From: Symsagittifera roscoffensis
Lineage: Eukaryota > Xenacoelomorpha > Acoela > Convolutidae
Assembly (NCBI RefSeq): GCF_963678635.1
Contig: NC_087068.1
Coordinates: 2,230,001 to 2,294,000 of the forward strand
Direction: 5' to 3'
DNA length: 64,000 nucleotides
Numbering within the stretch: position 1 is the first letter of the stretch; each line of letters opens with the position of its first letter. The notes beneath the pieces were generated by a model. The model was not told the origin of the DNA. It saw only the letters and a program-made list of their open reading frames with translations, and did no database searches. A program made the translations under genes and the position numbers. Of the stretch, positions 1 to 13,100 are shown piece by piece.

Positions 1-1240
1 TCTTAATTTTTTCTTTTCATTTTCTTTTATTGGCCCAATAGGTTTCGGCCTATATTATATCGGCTTAAGGGCCGTATTTTTTTCGATATGACGAGCAACT
101 AAAGTTTTTTGTGTGTTTTGAAAGCGAGGTGTTTTTTGTAAATCTTAAGTTCTGTTGATTTTTTTTCGGCATTTAGGGTTTCTGCTAAAGTGTTTTCGGC
201 TTTGTTATCGCTTGATATTTTTTTGATGCTAAATTCACTTTATATTGTCTTGGCAATTTGTTTTCACAGCTAGCCTTATTCATTTTGATAGGTTTAGTTT
301 TTTCAACAATTTCGATTGTTTTTCTGACTTAACGTCTTTCTTGTTTTGTATCGCAAGTGGTGCGAAGCTCAGCTTCGCCTCTGTAATTTAAGTTTAGCTC
401 AATTCTTTCGTTAAAAAGAAAGCAATTTTCATTTTCGAACGGCGAAATGTTTTAAAATCTGAAGTTCGAAAGTTGGATTTTTCAAAAATCAAGTCTATGT
501 TCAAAAAGCAAGTAGCTGTATTTTTTTTAAGTTATATTATAAGTATGTTCGAAGCTAGTTTAAGTTTCTTGAAGTATTCTTCTCTCTATGAAGTATTTTA
601 CGCTGACGTTAAACAGTTATCTAGGTTTCTCACATCAGATCTGGTATTGGAGTCCCTGCATGACTGTTTTTTTTCGCTATTGAAAAATTTAGTCGGCTCA
701 GTAGTCCTTGTTTAGAAGCGATCTGCTCACTCCATTTCAAATGTTTGATTTTTTGGTTTCTTACCATTGCATCTTTAACTATCTAGTTTTGGGCTTCCTG
801 CTTTTCGCCTGATGCTCCGTTGGTGTAGTTTCCGAAATGTAATTTATTAGCATAGCTAGGAATGTAAAATATTAGCATAGCTAGGAATGTAATGTATTGT
901 AATACATAGCTAGGCTGTGCTTGTATGTTTGAAAGCTACTATTAATTTAGGAATTTTTAAAGGAGCATGGTTCTTGGGTTGGCTCTTTTCAACTTTCCCC
1001 CACTTTTGAATTTCACTTTGGAGAAATAATTTTAATGTTCTAATAATGTAATGAAAAGTTGCATAGTGAACACACTAACTATTGTGAACACATTTTTCTT
1101 CATAACTAATAGGGTAAGATCACGCATTCAACCATGATAATACGTAAGACAACAAAGAAAATTGAAAATTTGAAGTGTGGGGCAGAAGTGGAAAAGAACC
1201 TTTGCTTTTTGTGGTTTTTTGCATTGTGCTAATTAATCGT
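1..1240. other. Intergenic flank, no gene seen
   Basis: AT-rich DNA without a supportable coding region. The open frame at 473-715 is short, low-complexity and unlike any family I recognise. A short palindrome (GCGAAGCTCAGCTTCGC, about 363-379) recurs near 2371, and related sequence lies near the tails of SINEs elsewhere, so it is probably a piece of SINE tail. A partial duplication of about 21 bp containing CATAGCTAGGAATGTAA lies at 845-895. Confidence 0.5.
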
Positions 1241-1374
1241 GCATGTTAAAGCTAAATCATATTGCGCAATGTTTTTCAGCCTTTCTTTTTAATGTCATTT
1301 TCCCCCTTTCGAATCCGCCATATAATTACAAACTATTTACAATAGCCAGCTTGAGAGCATATTGTATTAGTAGG

Positions 1375-1720
1375 ATCCTTTCTTTTTTTCAACCTAACTC
1401 GCAAATAAAAGGGTTCATTAAAAGTATTCACTTATTCGATGGAACTTCTGCTATACTCACGATCTGTAGCATTGGAAATTTCATAGCATCTGTTCTCTGC
1501 TTTATTCGTGGCCAGTGTTTGTAACTTCCAAAGCGTCCGTAGCTGAGTGGTTAGTGTGTGAGACTCATCGTCTTTAGATCGCAGCTCTACTCCGAGACTT
1601 TTTACTAGTTGGAGGCTAATTTCTACTGTTCTTTGTAGAGCTGTTTTGTGTCGTTTTCGTGCTAGTGTGGGTTCGCCTTTGTCTTGAAAAAGGTGGTCAA
1701 AAGCTCCAGCTAGTTGAATC
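1375..1720 (+). repeat. tRNA-Lys-like SINE copy (degenerate)
   Basis: The tRNA-related part (about 1532-1600) has an A-box-like TAGCTGAGTGGTTAG and a GTGAGACTC stretch matching the anticodon arm of the better copies at 3945 and 14459. The B box is eroded. The upstream body (about 1390-1530) shares the CCTAACTCGCAAATAAAAG and GTAGCATTGGAAATT blocks with copies at 3810, 13655, 13970 and 14350. It cannot be a working tRNA gene because the acceptor and T arms do not pair. Confidence 0.65.
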
Positions 1721-1779
1721 TTTTCTGGCCATGCAGGATTCTTAGGGCAACCTTTGTTTCTTTTTTAAAGGAAGAATCT

Positions 1780-2150
1780 TAAAGTTTACTTTTTCGCGGT
1801 TTGAGTTTTGTTTGTTTAACGCTTGCGATTAGCAAGCGTTTGTAAATCTGAAAATATACTTTTTTTTCCCGAATAACTATTTGTTTAACAGAACCACTTG
1901 GTAACGATTACGCCTGGGAAGTAATGAGTATGCCTAATACGGCAAAGTTCTTGGGCTCGAATCTGACCAGGACCTGTGTTTTACAAACGGGAAATTCTCA
2001 GTTTTAAAGAAAATTTCGGCTTATTAATTATCTGCTTCTGCTGCTTATATTTTAACGGCTTACTCACCTAATTTTGGGTTGTTCTAGGGAACCATGTTTT
2101 GTAAGCTTTCCTGCGGATTGCACAAAACGTTAAAATCTCAATAAAATTTA
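1780..2150 (+). repeat. Dispersed repeat with tRNA-like B box, family 2
   Basis: This stretch is homologous to about 15690-16015. Shared landmarks in order are a short inverted repeat (AACGCTTGCGATTAGCAAGCG), a block with CGAATCTGACC(A/G)(G/A)GACCTG resembling a tRNA B box, a GGCTTACTCA(C/T)CTAATTTTGGG block, and a TGCACAAAA(C/T)GTTAAA tail. Two diverged copies of the same order support a transposed SINE-like element. Confidence 0.6.
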
Positions 2151-2399
2151 AATTTTTATGACAATAATTTTTTTGCTTAAAATTAGTTTTTGAATTTTCA
2201 TTAAACATCGTCGAATGTGTGGCAGTGTTTTACCTAAATAGAACATCATTCTGATAATTTTTTTAGTCGTGGTTTCGTCAATTTTTTTTTCGTTTTCTTT
2301 GGACTTAGTGGTTCTTTTTTGCTTTCCTGTCTGCTAGCTTGCAATGCTATTTTTATGGTATCGCAAGTGATGCGAAGCTCCGCTTCGCCTGTGTCAGAA

Positions 2400-3490
2400 A
2401 ACTAAACATTCCTATGATGGGCTGCTGTCAGGGTACACAAGTGGTTTGCAAAACTGGTCGTCGAATATGACTGCTCTAAAATCTTGTAGTTACCGAGATG
2501 TTGGATTTTCTATCATTTTTCATTTTTTAAAAACTTTGTTTGAAAAATCAATTTCTCAATCCCTTAATGGGTGCTGTCACTCAAGGTACACTCGACAGTC
2601 TTAAATTTGGCCTCCCATTGTGACGGCTGGAATCTTTTTGTTTTTCGAGATAAGTATTTTTCATGATTTAAAAAAATTGTAGCAAAACTGGAAACTGTCA
2701 ATAATTTAGCGATATGACGTTTTGTTTATATATTTTTTAAAAAAACTCAAGTTGAAGAATTTTTCTTAAAATTGAAATTCTTGACACTTTGGTGGGATGA
2801 TTTCATAGTACTCCTAGGGTTTGAAGATATGGATTCCGAATTTCACTGCTCAAATCCTTCTTTAAGAGGTATGAGTTTTTTAACAAATTGAACAAAAATT
2901 GATATTTAGATTCCTATTGTGGGAAGCTGTCAGGTTACACTCAGGGGTATCAGTTTTTTTCCAATTATGAGTGTTCAAATTCTATTAATTTCCGCGATAT
3001 GACGTTTTTGTGGTTTTTTCAAAAAAATTTAAAAATTTTTTTGAAACACCACCATTCAAGTTGAAATTTTGGACCCTTTTGCAGGTTGATTTAGTAGGTT
3101 GATATCAGGGTACTCTCAGTAATTAACCAAGTGGCCTCCAATAGTAACTGCTTTAAGTGATTTGTTAGTTTTCGCGATATGACGTTTTTGAAGTTTTTCA
3201 AAAAAATTTAAAATTTAGTTTGAAACACCCCCTCTTAAATTGAAATTTTGGACCCTTCTGCAGGTTGATTTAGTAGGTTGATATCAGAGTACTCTCAGTT
3301 GTTAACCATGTCGCCTCCAATAGTAACTGCTTCAAGTGATTTAATTAACGAGATATTGATGTTTTTCATGACTTAACAAGTTTTCATAAAACTTAGATTT
3401 GAAAACACTTCAAAATTGGAAATTTGCAATCCTATGCTGAGCTGATGTCAGGATTACATTACAGGTTGCAATTTTAGTCTCTATGCGAAA
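2400..3490 (+). repeat. Diverged tandem array, units about 160-175 bp
   Basis: About six or seven diverged units each contain a GGGNTGCTGTCAGGGTACACTCAGG-like block, a 'C-C-A-tATGACTGCTCAAAT' block, a 'CGAGATATGACGTTTTT' block and an A/T-rich spacer. The same unit makes up the arrays at 9.75-10.78, 22.18-24.38 and 29.27-31.77 kb. No CTAG-type terminus is visible here, so this looks like an old, truncated copy. Confidence 0.75.
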
Positions 3491-3599
3491 TTCTCAAAAG
3501 AATTTAGCAGTTTTATTTCTCTCCCAAAATTTTCAGTAAACCACGTAATTTTTTTTTTAAAATTCTGTGGATTGATGTTGGAACTTTTTGAGAACTTTT

Positions 3600-4130
3600 T
3601 TTACACTATATAGAAAGTGCAGTTTTATGCTGCCGGCCTTATGAGGTTCTATGTTTGGGTTAAAACTGCAAATCTGAAATAGTTTGATGATAAGATCTTT
3701 TTAGTTTTTTAGTTTATGAAGTAGAAAACCATGTTTGATAGCCCCTGTCTATTTTTACGGTTGTCTTTAGACTTGTGATCAACTTAGTGTGTGAGTACGA
3801 ACCTTCTTTTTTTCTAACCTAACTCGCAAATAATAGTGTTCATTAAAAGTATTCACTTATTTATAAGTTTCACTGTAGCATTGGAAATTGTATGGCTTCT
3901 GTTCTCAGCTTTATTTGAGACTGAGTGTTTAATGGTACCTAATAAGCTTCTTGCCTGAGTGGTTAGTGTGTGAGACGCTTAATCTCTAGGTCGTAGGTTC
4001 GAATCTCAGAGGTAGACAATTTTTTACTAATTCGAGGCTAATTTTTAATTTTTATTATTGCACTTTATATAGCTGCTTTTTGTCGTGTTCTCGCAAGTGT
4101 TTGCAAAGCTTCGCCTCTTTGAAAATATTT
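3600..4130 (+). repeat. Composite repeat with tRNA-Lys-like SINE head
   Basis: The left part (3608-3770) is closely matched by 13758-13930. The right part (3790-4130) ends with the best-preserved tRNA-like module of the window (about 3945-4012): an A-box-like TGCCTGAGTGGTTAG and a B box GGTTCGAATCTC. The anticodon-arm region resembles tRNA-Lys(CUU); in the copy at 14459 it reads GAGACTCTTAATCTC. The tail contains a 'TCGCAAGTGTTTGCAAAGC' stretch. Confidence 0.75.
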
Positions 4131-5620
4131 GTTGGCGTGGCAACGTTCAAAATATAATTGTTTCAGAAAGCATTGGTTCTGTAGCTAGACTTGAAACGTA
4201 ATTCTGAAACGAGTACTTGCCAGGTGTTTTTTTTTAAATCTCAATCAGCTTTTCAATGAAGTGTCGAGCGGCGCAAAATTAATTTCGTAGTTTTTTTGGT
4301 TTTATACACAGAAAATTTGTGCTCAAACATTTTCTGAAGTTGATATTAGTGTATCATTTCAACATTATTATTTTTCTATTTCGATCCTACTATTTTTTGT
4401 CTTTAGCGAGTTTTGGTTGGGATTTTAAAGTAGTTATTTCAGGTTTCAAGAATGTTTTCGTTTATGCGTTTTATTCTATTTTTTTGACCTTTTTTTAAAT
4501 AGATTTCGGTTTTTTGATATACCAATTTTTTGCGCCTCTATTTCCCTCTTAGTTATGAGCGAGCGAGCTATAAACTTCTTTTTCCAGTGACAACGCTAAA
4601 TTTGTTTTAAAGCCTTCAAAGTTTTTGTTTACTCGAGGAAAACAAGTTTTTGAAGCTTCATTTGGTACTTCTTAGCAAATAGAAAGTTTTCAAGAAAATC
4701 TGCCCATTTTTGCTCTATTTTTGTTTTATTATTAATTTTTGCAAACAACTGGGTCTTTTATGAGTATTTATTAAAGGTCTAAGCTTTCATCTAAGGTATT
4801 ATATCGCCATTATAAAAATGACACAAGTTTTCGAAAAAAAAAAAGATTTTTCTTGTGAATGTGGTCGGAACTCCTGTTAATTTAAGTCCACAAAGTTGAA
4901 CGAGTTGATTATGAGGATAAAACATGGTGACTGCTGAGGGCGTCTTTGACTGAATTCGTTCTCGCAGTATACTTTTCGTGGCCTTTGTATTAGAAACGTA
5001 AAAGCTTTCATGTTGGTTACAATCTGTAGATTGCTTTGAGGCTTAACTAATGAAACACTTGATGTTATCATCTGGTTTTTACTTTTAACTCGCAATTGTG
5101 TTTAATCTAAGTATTGCCAAACATCTTGACCGCTTAGTCATCTTTTTATGGCGACATTTTTAGGGAATGCGAAGAATAATTCAAAGCTGTAATTGCTCTA
5201 AAGCTTTTCTTTTTGAGGTGTTCTGATAACGAAGTTGTTTAAATCAGGTGAGCAAATATGACATAATGGAGGATTGTTTGAACGTTGCTTAACTTCTGTT
5301 GAACTGTAGAGCAGAAGAACAGTTTGAGTGTGTTTGTCGAGGGAGCAGAACTAGTTAATCTGTTGTGATTGTGACTTACCTTTATGACTTAAGAGTTCTT
5401 AATTCAAGAAAGTAGACTTGAATTGTTTGAATTCAACAGAGCAATTTGAAAATCAGGTAAAGGAAGATAAGTTGGTTTCGTTTATGATTTAAAGTCAGGC
5501 CAGCAGCTATTTTGTTTTCTAAACAAATTTCAAATTTTCTGAAGCCTCGTGAAAAATTGATGCTCGGAAATGAAGTTTTTGTCTTAGTTTGGCGTTTCAC
5601 TGTCTTAATCTTTTAATTTC
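4130..5620. other. Region upstream of ABCC10, likely 5' intron/promoter
   Basis: No coding region is supportable here. A polypyrimidine stretch ending TTTAATTTCAG at 5611-5622 is a good splice acceptor 122 nt before the ABCC10 start, so part of this region is probably a 5'-UTR intron, or the AG is a trans-splice site. No convincing TATA box or other promoter element was identified. Confidence 0.4.
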
Positions 5621-5744
5621 AGGTCATAGGTTGAACGTTTCACAAGCAATTGGACACTTACTTAATTCAATACTTATGTCACCTGCATTTAAATAACATC
5701 ATCATACTTTATTGTCTGGCAACAAAGAATATCCAAGAAACAAA

Positions 5745-7163
5745 ATGTCTAATTTCGGGAAAAATCAACTGGCCGACTCTTCGCAGATACCCGTTGCCAA
5801 AAATGCCAGTAGTGACGTACTGATGCCAAAACAAGCTTTATTTTCTGCCCAAATCTGCCAGTGGCCAGACATAGTGCAATGGTGCTGCAATAGCGATCAG
5901 TCGGAATCTTCAAGACTGTCAGCATGTACCAAATCCTCCCAATGTTCGGACCCCGAGTGCGTTTTCACGGAACCCTGTGCAATTTTGACGTACTTTATGG
6001 CGCCTTTGATTGTTGCATTTGCTCTCTGTTTAGGTGCCTCAATTCTAGTTATGACGCCGTTTAAGTACCAGCTTCGCATGCGATGGAAAATTGTGCTTAT
6101 CTCGACGCTCCTGGTTTGTTTTGCGGCTTCTTTTTCCAATCTGGCCTTCTTTGTATCAACGGTGGGAGTGAAAGCTCCGCATGTTATTGCATTATACTTT
6201 GCAGCATTATCGCTTTCGTTTCTCTTGCTTGTTTTGAAGTGTTACAAGCGTAAGCTGCAGATTCGAAACTACCTTGGATTTGGTTTTGATTTGGGAGTTC
6301 TAGTAATTTATGGTGCAATAATTGGGCTGCAGTTATACATTACAATTCAGTTTCCGAATTATTACTTTAGTACCTTTCTTACTAGCGTACTGATTCATTC
6401 TTTTGTCTTTGTCATTCTCTTGTTGGCGCTCGTAGCTCAAGTTGTGGCAGCTATTGGTCGTCGCGGATTCACGGATCTGAATGAAGAGTCGTACATAACG
6501 AATGGGTGCGACCTTGGAATCGGAGAGGACAGGGTGGGGGTGTTTTCATACACCACAATCGGCTGGATAACTCCTTTGATGAACAGGGGGTGGTTTGGGT
6601 ATCTTAACAGCGTAGACGATACGTTTTTTCTTCCAAGAGACATAGATATACCGACTGTAGCGAACAAACTTGAAGCTCATTTGCAAAGGGAACTTGAAAG
6701 TAGCCGCGAGTTCATAGAAGCCGAAATTGAAGAGACATATGGCGATGTAATTGTAAATGAGAAGGATTACGATCCAGAAGTAGACGGCGATGATAAGATT
6801 GTGATAGTGGAACCACCTTCCAGAGGACTCTGCTGTTCGGGACTGAAACGTCCGTCAAAGTTCTCACTAATGAAAGTTTTCTTCCAAGTGTTCGGCTGGT
6901 CGATTGTGCCTCAATTTTTCTTCAGAATCGCAAGCGATGCGTGTAGTTTATGCAGTCCAGTCTTCTTGAATCTGTTCATAACCTACTTATCGGATGAGAG
7001 CCAGGAGGCGAGTTTCAACGTGGGAGCGAGCTATGGACTGGCCATGATTGGGTTGACCATTTTGGGTACTATTTTTGAGCAGATGTACTTCTATCGCAGC
7101 TGGAAAGTAACTTTCAGAGCTAGAGGATCTATGATGGTCAATATATATCGAAAACTATTGAAG
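5745..7163 (+). CDS. ABCC10: ABCC10 coding exon 1
   Basis: Encodes residues 1-473: a Ser-rich N-terminus, the five-helix TMD0 typical of long ABCC proteins, the linker (TTIGWITPLMNRGW, matching the L0 region of the family), and the first helices of TMD1. It ends ...YRKLLK at AAG|GTAAGA, phase 0. A six-codon upstream ORF (ATG at 5676, stop at 5694) precedes the start and could dampen translation. Confidence 0.92.
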
Positions 7164-10100
7164 GTAAGAAGTTTTAAAATACACGATAAATTGCATTGCA
7201 ACCTCGTTATTGGATGCAAGCTCTTGTTTGTTATTTAACAGTTATATTGAAATATTTCTCATTCCTTCCGCATGAAAGTTTTAAGGTGCCTAAAATAGTG
7301 CGAAGAAATGTTTTCTACGCCAAATTTTTGTACCGGTCCTTAAGATTTGCCAAAACAATAGAAGCAATCTTTGCGCATCTTGAAGGTACTTCAGCTTCAA
7401 ATGTGATTCTGTTTTTAGGTCAACCAGTGCAAACTGTCGAAGTTCTCTTCAGGCGAAATCGTGAATTTCATGAGTCGAGACGCCTTCAACATTTCATACA
7501 TACCATTATACAGCCATCAGTTCTTCGCAATGCCTGTGAACGTAATAGCAGTTCTGGTGCTTCTCTACTGGCAAGTTGGCATCTCATTTTTAGCTGGAGT
7601 GTTTCTATGTCTGCTCTGTGTACCTTTCAACCAGTGGCTCTCTGGTCGAATAATCAAGTACGATGTGAAGTACTACGAACATAGAGATGAAAGAGTTAAA
7701 GTTGTCACAGAACTCCTGAATGGAATTCGAACTGTGAAACTAGCAGCACTGGAAGAGTTCTTTGCCCGAAAAATAGCCACGATCAGAAACAAAGAGATCT
7801 TCAACATCCGACGTCTGAAGTTCCTCGACGCATTTTGTGTCTACATCTGGGCAGCGCTTCCTGTGTTGCTTGGAGTAGCCATATTCACATCTTACGCAAG
7901 TCTTGGTCATACTGTTTCGGCTGCTACTGTTTTCACGGTGTTGTGCTATGTGAATCTTCTTATTGGACCTTTGAATAGCTTTCCGTGGATTCTGAACACT
8001 TTGATCGAAGCTTATGTTTCGTTCAAACGTCTTAACAACTATTTTGCTCTCAAAAATTTTGACGCCGATAAGTTCTACTCAGAAAGTGGCGATTTGACAC
8101 CTTCGCAGTTTGACGAAGACTCTGAACATTCGGATACGACTCCCACCGCTGAAAATGGAGACAGGAGAAATGCAGTTCGAATGCGCAACGCCGTCTTCTC
8201 CTACGGTCGCAAAAGCGAAGAAGTTCAGAACGTTAAATCGGTGGTTGTCCGTATGTGTCTTCGAGTTCTATGTATGTCGCATGAAAACGAGAATCCGGAT
8301 CCAGAACCAAACAACAAAGGGTTCCAGAAGCTGCAGAACATCAATTTGTCTATAGATCACGGTAACTTCATTGGTGTTTTCGGGAAAGTGGGGGCAGGGA
8401 AAACCAGCTTATTGTCGGCAGTAATTGGCGAAATGAATAAACAGACGGGAAGTGTGAAAACATCAGAATCTACGCGAGGTTTCGGACTTGTGCCCCAAGA
8501 ATCGTGGCTGCAAACGGGAACCATTCGAGATAACATCCTTCTCGGTTCCTCATACAACAAAGCATGGTACGAAAAAGTAATCAAAGCTTGTGCTTTGATT
8601 GATGATCTAAAATCACTGCCTGATTCTGATCTAACTCAAGTTGGCGAGCGTGGAATTACTTTGAGTGGCGGGCAAAAGGCAAGAGTAAACTTAGCCAGAG
8701 CGCTGTACAAAAACTTCGACGTATATTTGCTCGATGATCCCATGTCGGCAGTTGACGCACATGTAGCGGCTCATATCTACAAGAAGTGTATAAGAGGAGT
8801 CCTCAGAAACAAGACTGTGATCTTGTGCACGCATCATGTGCAGTATCTTAGAGAGGCAAATTCGGTGGTGCACTTGGAAAATGGACTCATTGCCGCAGTT
8901 GGCCGTCCGGAATCTGTGTTGCCGGAATCGGCAGGAGAGTTCAAAGAAGACGATGAAATTCACGAGACACAAGCGAAGGCTGATGGGAAGGACCTAGTTT
9001 TGGCAGATCGTGAGAATCCAGATTACCAGGCCGATGAATTAGTTGACGAAGATGAACAAGGTAAAAATATGCTTATTTACGGCGGAATTGAACTGAAAAG
9101 GTAAATTAAGATAAGTTGAGTTTGGACAACTTATCACACGGGAAAGGACCAACATACGAGCTGTTAGCTCTTCACGAAGAACCGCGTTTGCACCCCTGCT
9201 TAAGAATAACATACAATTTTTTGGCTATTTTTCGGCTTAATGTCGGCCTCGTACATTCGACCTTTCGTTTGAGAGGCGAAGATGTAACCACGTCACCACA
9301 GCTCCCGAAAAAGAGTGGAACCAGTCTGATTTAACTAATGTTTTCTATTTTTATGCTATATTTATCCTATAATTGTAGATAAGTTTTAGTCATTTTACCC
9401 TTACCGAAAAAAAATTGAAAAAAAAACGAATTTTGTTGATTAATTGCCTTGTTAAAATTTGTTGGTTAATTGCCTTGTTTAAAAGCTGTTTTACAAATTG
9501 TGGATTTATCATCTAACTTAGAAAAAAAAGAAGAATTTTTAAATTAATTTTAAAAAAATATATAAAAATCATTGCAAAACATCTATCTATCTATACTATA
9601 TTTAAATGCGTTTGGCAGCTGTCTCCCCATGTTTAGACTATATCAATTTTGCGTCTGTAACGAAAGAAATTATCGTATTTTATCGTTTAAGCTATATCGT
9701 ATATTGCAATGCTTCGGAAAATTGCTTCGATTTTCCAGCTTGTGTTTATTTGGCAATGGCAAAGTTTGAAATTAGCAACCCAAAAGTGGGATGCTGTCAG
9801 GGCTCCCTCAGGGGTCGCAAATTCAGCCTCGAAATGTGAATGCCAAATCTTTTTACTTTACGAGATACGATGATTCCTGTGATTTTTTCGAATGTTTTCA
9901 TATAAATTAGATTTCAAAAATTTCAAAACATTCGAAATTCTCAACACTGTACTTGGTTGCTGTCAGGGCATTCGCAGGGGTTGCTAAACTTGCCACAAAA
10001 TCTGACTGCTCAATTCCTTTTAGTCTCCGAGATATGATTTTTGAAAGTTTTTTAAAAATTTTTGTTTTAAATAAATTAATTAAATTTGATATTAGCAACA

Positions 10101-13100
10101 CCACTTTGGTGGGGCGCTGTCAGGGTCCTTTCACGGATTGCAAATCGTGCCTCCAAAAATGTCTGCTCAAATACTTCTAGCTTCCGTGATACGATGATGT
10201 TTTATGATTTTTTTTCAAAAAAAATAGATTTGAAAAAATTTGAAATTTCGAACACCTCAAAAAGTGACCGCTCAATTTTTAGTTTCCAAGATATGACGTT
10301 TTTTATGACCTTTTGAAAGTTTTCAAAATTTTAGATTTGAAAAACATCACAAATTTTGATGTTAGAAACCCTATGTTGGGGTGCTGCTAGGGTACTTTCA
10401 GACGTTGTAAACCTTGCCTCAAAATATGACTGCTCAATTTTTTTGAGTTTTCGAGATCTGACGTTTTTTTTTTCAAAACTTTTCAGTAAACTAAGATTTA
10501 AAAATTTTCACAAAATTGAAATTCCCAAACCTGACGTCGGGTATTGACGAGGTGCTCTCATCTTGTCTCCAATGGTGACGGCTCAAATGCTTTTAGTTTC
10601 CGAGATATGACGTTTTTTCAAACTTTTTCAGAAAAATTTGAAAAAAAATTCCTAACCCTATAATGGCGTGTTCTCAGGGTTCTCTCAGAGGTTGCAATTC
10701 TTTCCTCCAAGTTTGACTGCTCAAATCATTTCCGTTTCCGAGATATGTACCATTTGTATGATTTGTGAAAAATTCGAAGCACCGTAGGTGCGTAACACGC
10801 TAGTATTTATAAAATCTTCAAAATTTCGTAATTTTGGAAAGGAATGAGCTATTTTTGCAATAGTTTTGCAGTCGGAACCTTCGGTGTAACTTGTAGAGCA
10901 ACCGGTTATTTTTGTTCACATTTAAGGTGTCGGAGACGTTGACCTGAAGTTGTACGTCAAGTACTTCGAAGCGTCTGGAAAGTTTCTCTGCGTCATTACG
11001 TTAGTGGCTCTGACTTTGATGCAGGCCTCCAAAAACTCGTCCGATTGGTGGCTTACTTTCTGGACTGACAGCTTAAACAAATCTGCTCCTGTTGCATCTG
11101 GAACTCAGCCTACGACACCAAGTTTGTACAATGACTACCGAACTAGGTTGAGTCACAACTTCTACCACATTAACTTCATACATGTTGGACACGAGAATTC
11201 GGAGACATACGAGCACCTGTCGTTGCCGTACAGAATCCGGTCTGATGTTGTAGAAAATAATGCGGACGACTACAGATTCTATCTTTTGATCTACGGACTG
11301 ATCGCTATGTTCAACAGTTTCTTCTCACTCTTCCGAGCTTTCTCATTTGCGATTGCAAATATACGTGCAAGTATCCGAATTCACGAAACACTCCTGGATT
11401 CGGTGATGAAGTTCAAAAACTCTATATTTTCGGTCACGCCTGTGGGGCGAATCGTGAACAGATTCTCCTCAGATGTGAGTGTGTTGGACGACGATCTGCC
11501 CTTCATGTTTAACATCCTCCTAGGCCAATCATTCACAGCCATGGGACTTCTAATTGTTATTCTTGTTAGCGTTCCCTACATTATCCCTCTCGTTCTGATA
11601 ATGATGCTGGTCTTTTATAGACTTCAAAGGTACTACAGGAAAAGCTCACGAGAGCTGAGGCGAATCGCGACTGCTAATATGTCACCGGTATACCATCATT
11701 TTAACGAGTCACTTTACGGCGCCTCCGTTATAAAGGCAATGCAGATCAAAAACGTCTTCATGGACGAAAACGAACGAAGAGTGGTACGAGCGAACCGAGC
11801 ACGATTCAACGAACGAGCTGTTCAGAGGTGGTTCGGAATCCGAGTTCAGTTGGTCTCGGCTGTCATTCTGATGTTGTCGATAGCTGTCGGACTTTTCCAG
11901 AAGCAGTTTGCTCCTCACCTAATCAAAAGTGGACTCCTAGGTCTTTGCTTGAGCTACTGTTTGACGATTCGCTCTACTCTAACTCAATTGTTGGCCACAT
12001 TTGCAGAGAACGAGAAGAATATCATTTCTGTGGAGAGAATTGACGACTACAGTGACCCGGAGAAGTTTGAAAAGTTGGAAGGTGAAATAAAGTCTGAGGA
12101 GCTGAGACATTGGCCAAATAAAGGCAGGAAACATTTCCATTTTGTTTTCAAATTCGCAGTAGATACATAAATTGAACTCGATAATAAAATATTTTTGGTG
12201 AGCCATAGCCTAACCTAAAAAAACTGCAAGGCTTAAAAAAATTTTTTCGACCATTAAAGATTTTTTTAGCTAATTCTTACTGACCATAGTAGTCATCTCA
12301 ACTTTTTGAATCAACTAATGATGTTTTTACTCCAGCAAATAATTCAAATGTGTTCTTTGGAATTTGTTTCAAGTAATGAGGATACGTTTCACCTATAAAA
12401 ATTAGAAGGTTTTTTGTTTTTCCATTCCAGGTTCTATCGAGTTCAAAGACGTCACTCTGCGTTATGGTGACGATGAAACCAAAGATCCCGCTCTTCGCAA
12501 CCTCTGCATGCGAATCGAAGGTGGAGAGAAAGTCGGAATTTGTGGACGAACAGGCGCGGGTAAATCATCCATTCTCTCAGTTTTGTTCCGTTTGGAGCAG
12601 ATCTGTGGCGGGAAAATCTTCATCGACGGAATAGATATAGGACAGGTCCCAGTGCGATTTCTGAGATCGAGACTGTCAATCATTCCCCAGGATCCGTTTC
12701 TGTTCACGGGAACTGTCCGGGAAAACTTGGACCAGTCGCCTGATGACTCAAAAGTGAATGATGATGAGTTATGGCAAGCACTTGAAAGGTGAGATGTTTT
12801 GCTGGTCTCATTTTTTTTTGTTCCGTCACAGATGTGTCAAAGATAATTTTTTTGCCCAATTTTGGTTCGTTGGTGGTTGATCAAGTGTTATATCATATTA
12901 AAGCCCTGTTGGATCGTTTAGTGGCTAGTGTTTGTTTACTTCAAGGGACCGTAGCGCAGTAGCGACGACATGAGACTCCCACTACAGATCGGGGATTGCA
13001 ATCTGGAACATCAAAGTAGATTAAATAGTTCAGTTTTCATTTGGTGGCATTTTTGCTGCATAGCATTGGCAATTTAATAGCAACTGTAACTGCTTCGTTG

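Noticed and set aside
3945-4012. A functional tRNA gene
   Set aside because: A and B boxes are present, but acceptor-stem and T-arm pairing fail, and the same module recurs with SINE bodies.
7196-7684. Plus-strand frame of 162 codons overlapping ABCC10 exon 2
   Set aside because: It crosses the intron and runs out of frame with conserved ABCC residues; the other frame carries the family motifs.
9116-9334. Open frame just after ABCC10 exon 2 as a further exon
   Set aside because: It has no family motif, and exon 2 joins directly in phase to the conserved sequence at 10927.
12082-12123. GT donor at 12082 as the end of ABCC10 exon 3
   Set aside because: It is in phase and canonical, but it would remove the conserved WP..G entrance to NBD2; the GC donor keeps it. 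Kept as a possible alternative site.
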